DNA from: Candidatus Omnitrophota bacterium
GTDB taxonomy: Bacteria; Omnitrophota; Gorgyraeia; B26-G9
Length of the DNA: 5,288 bases
NCBI GenBank assembly: GCA_022013205.1
Contig: JAKLQT010000195.1
Span: forward strand, 1 to 5,288
Reading direction: 5' to 3'
The first letter of the stretch is position 1; each line of letters starts with the position of its first letter. Shown here one piece after another: positions 4,997 through 5,288 of this stretch. The translations under genes were made by a program, and so were the position numbers. The notes beneath the pieces are model-generated. The model did no database searches, was not told the origin of the DNA, and worked only from the letters and a program-made list of their open reading frames with translations.

Positions 4997-5206
4997 ATGG
5001 CAATAAAATCTAAAGAATATAAAGATTATCAAAAACCTGAACTGGATGAAAAGCTTAAACAGCTTGAGGAAGAATTATTTAATTTGAAGTTCCAGGCAAA
5101 AACATCGAAGCTGGATAAACCGCATAAGATCAAGCTTGTGCGCCGGGATATCGCGCGCGTCAAGACATTTTTAAGGCAGCTTCAGGCTAAAGAGCAAAGC
5201 GAATAA
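4997..5206 (+). CDS. rpmC: 50S ribosomal protein L29
   Basis: L29 (uL29) is a small helical protein beside L23 at the tunnel exit. The 69-residue product is a two-helix protein with the family signature LKQLEEELFNLKFQAKTSKL (20-39) followed by KIKLVRRDIARVKTFLRQLQ (44-63). Family members are usually 60-75 residues, so it is complete. The only Met is at position 1, and the ATG at 4997 is therefore the natural start, although the upstream bases (AAGAAG then a run of A) give no convincing SD. The gene lies 56 bp after rplP and 24 bp before rpsQ, the standard position in the S10 operon. The short gene, A-rich leader and missing SD may mean initiation depends on an unstructured A-rich leader; this is inference. 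Confidence 0.96.
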   Translation: MAIKSKEYKDYQKPELDEKLKQLEEELFNLKFQAKTSKLDKPHKIKLVRRDIARVKTFLRQLQAKEQSE

Positions 5207-5230
5207 TTAAAAAGCGAGAGGAATTAAGCC

Positions 5231-5288
5231 ATGAGCAGGACAATAGGAGCGCGAAAACAGAGAGTAGGGCTTGTTGTCGGAGATAAAA
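5231..5288 (+). CDS. rpsQ: 30S ribosomal protein S17, N-terminal start (cut by window end)
   Basis: An open frame begins at ATG 5231 and runs off the window after 19 codons, reading MSRTIGARKQRVGLVVGDK. This fits the start of S17 (uS17), an early 16S rRNA binder of the small subunit body, where a basic stretch leads into a G-x-V-x-S/G-D-K strand. Gene order (rpmC then rpsQ) strongly supports the call. AGAGGA (5217-5222) lies eight bases upstream and is a good SD. The rest of the protein, including its OB-fold core, is outside the window, so length and integrity cannot be judged. Confidence 0.88.
   Translation, partial: MSRTIGARKQRVGLVVGDK

Noticed and set aside
4463..5032. Minus-strand open frame (189 codons) across rplP
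   Set aside because: Antisense shadow of rplP and the A-rich gap; no recognisable protein.
1..5288. Mobile elements, CRISPR arrays, tRNA/rRNA genes or a new system hidden in the operon
   Set aside because: All space is filled by ribosomal protein genes with gaps of at most 77 bp; no spaced repeats, transposase or RNA gene signatures were seen.

Overview
The window is one continuous stretch of a bacterial ribosomal protein operon of the str/S10 type, all on the + strand. It holds the last 46 codons of tuf (EF-Tu), ten complete ribosomal protein genes in the classical order (rpsJ, rplC, rplD, rplW, rplB, rpsS, rplV, rpsC, rplP, rpmC), and the first 19 codons of rpsQ. Every gene was recognised from conserved protein motifs. 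No gene looks broken, and I see no RNA gene, mobile element, CRISPR array or integration site.

The proteins are clearly bacterial: L16 and S3 have bacterial forms, S10 directly follows EF-Tu, and Shine-Dalgarno (SD) sites precede most genes. Base composition is moderate, AT-rich in gaps and in rplW, and closer to balanced in rplB. Lysine-rich AAA codons and mixed ATG/GTG/TTG starts fit an uncultured Gram-negative lineage. My best but weak guess is something near the PVC/Omnitrophota group; this is an impression from protein style, not a demonstrated placement.

Layout: the tuf 3' end and rpsJ are 17 bp apart, leaving no room for the long leader that carries L4 autoregulation in E. coli. rplC and rplD are almost fused (1 bp gap). 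rplW uses a TTG start. A 77-bp gap between rplW and rplB is the longest in the window and carries two successive inverted repeats just before the rplB SD site. rpsS, rplV and rpsC follow with 36-58 bp gaps; rplV encodes a 40-residue Lys/Ala/Pro-rich C-terminal tail beyond the normal L22 fold. rpsC and rplP overlap by one base (TAATG). rplP is followed by a short AT-rich gap with heptamer-like repeats, then rpmC and rpsQ.

Functionally the genes form one assembly unit. S10, S19 and S3 build the head of the small subunit. L2, L3 and L16 lie around the peptidyl transferase centre. L4 and L22 line the constriction of the exit tunnel. L23 and L29 form the tunnel exit where chaperone and SRP dock. 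EF-Tu delivers aminoacyl-tRNA. I did not find a novel system. The points worth a second look are the L22 tail with its internal duplication and slippery A-runs, the rplW-rplB hairpins, and the related heptamer repeats in two gaps.
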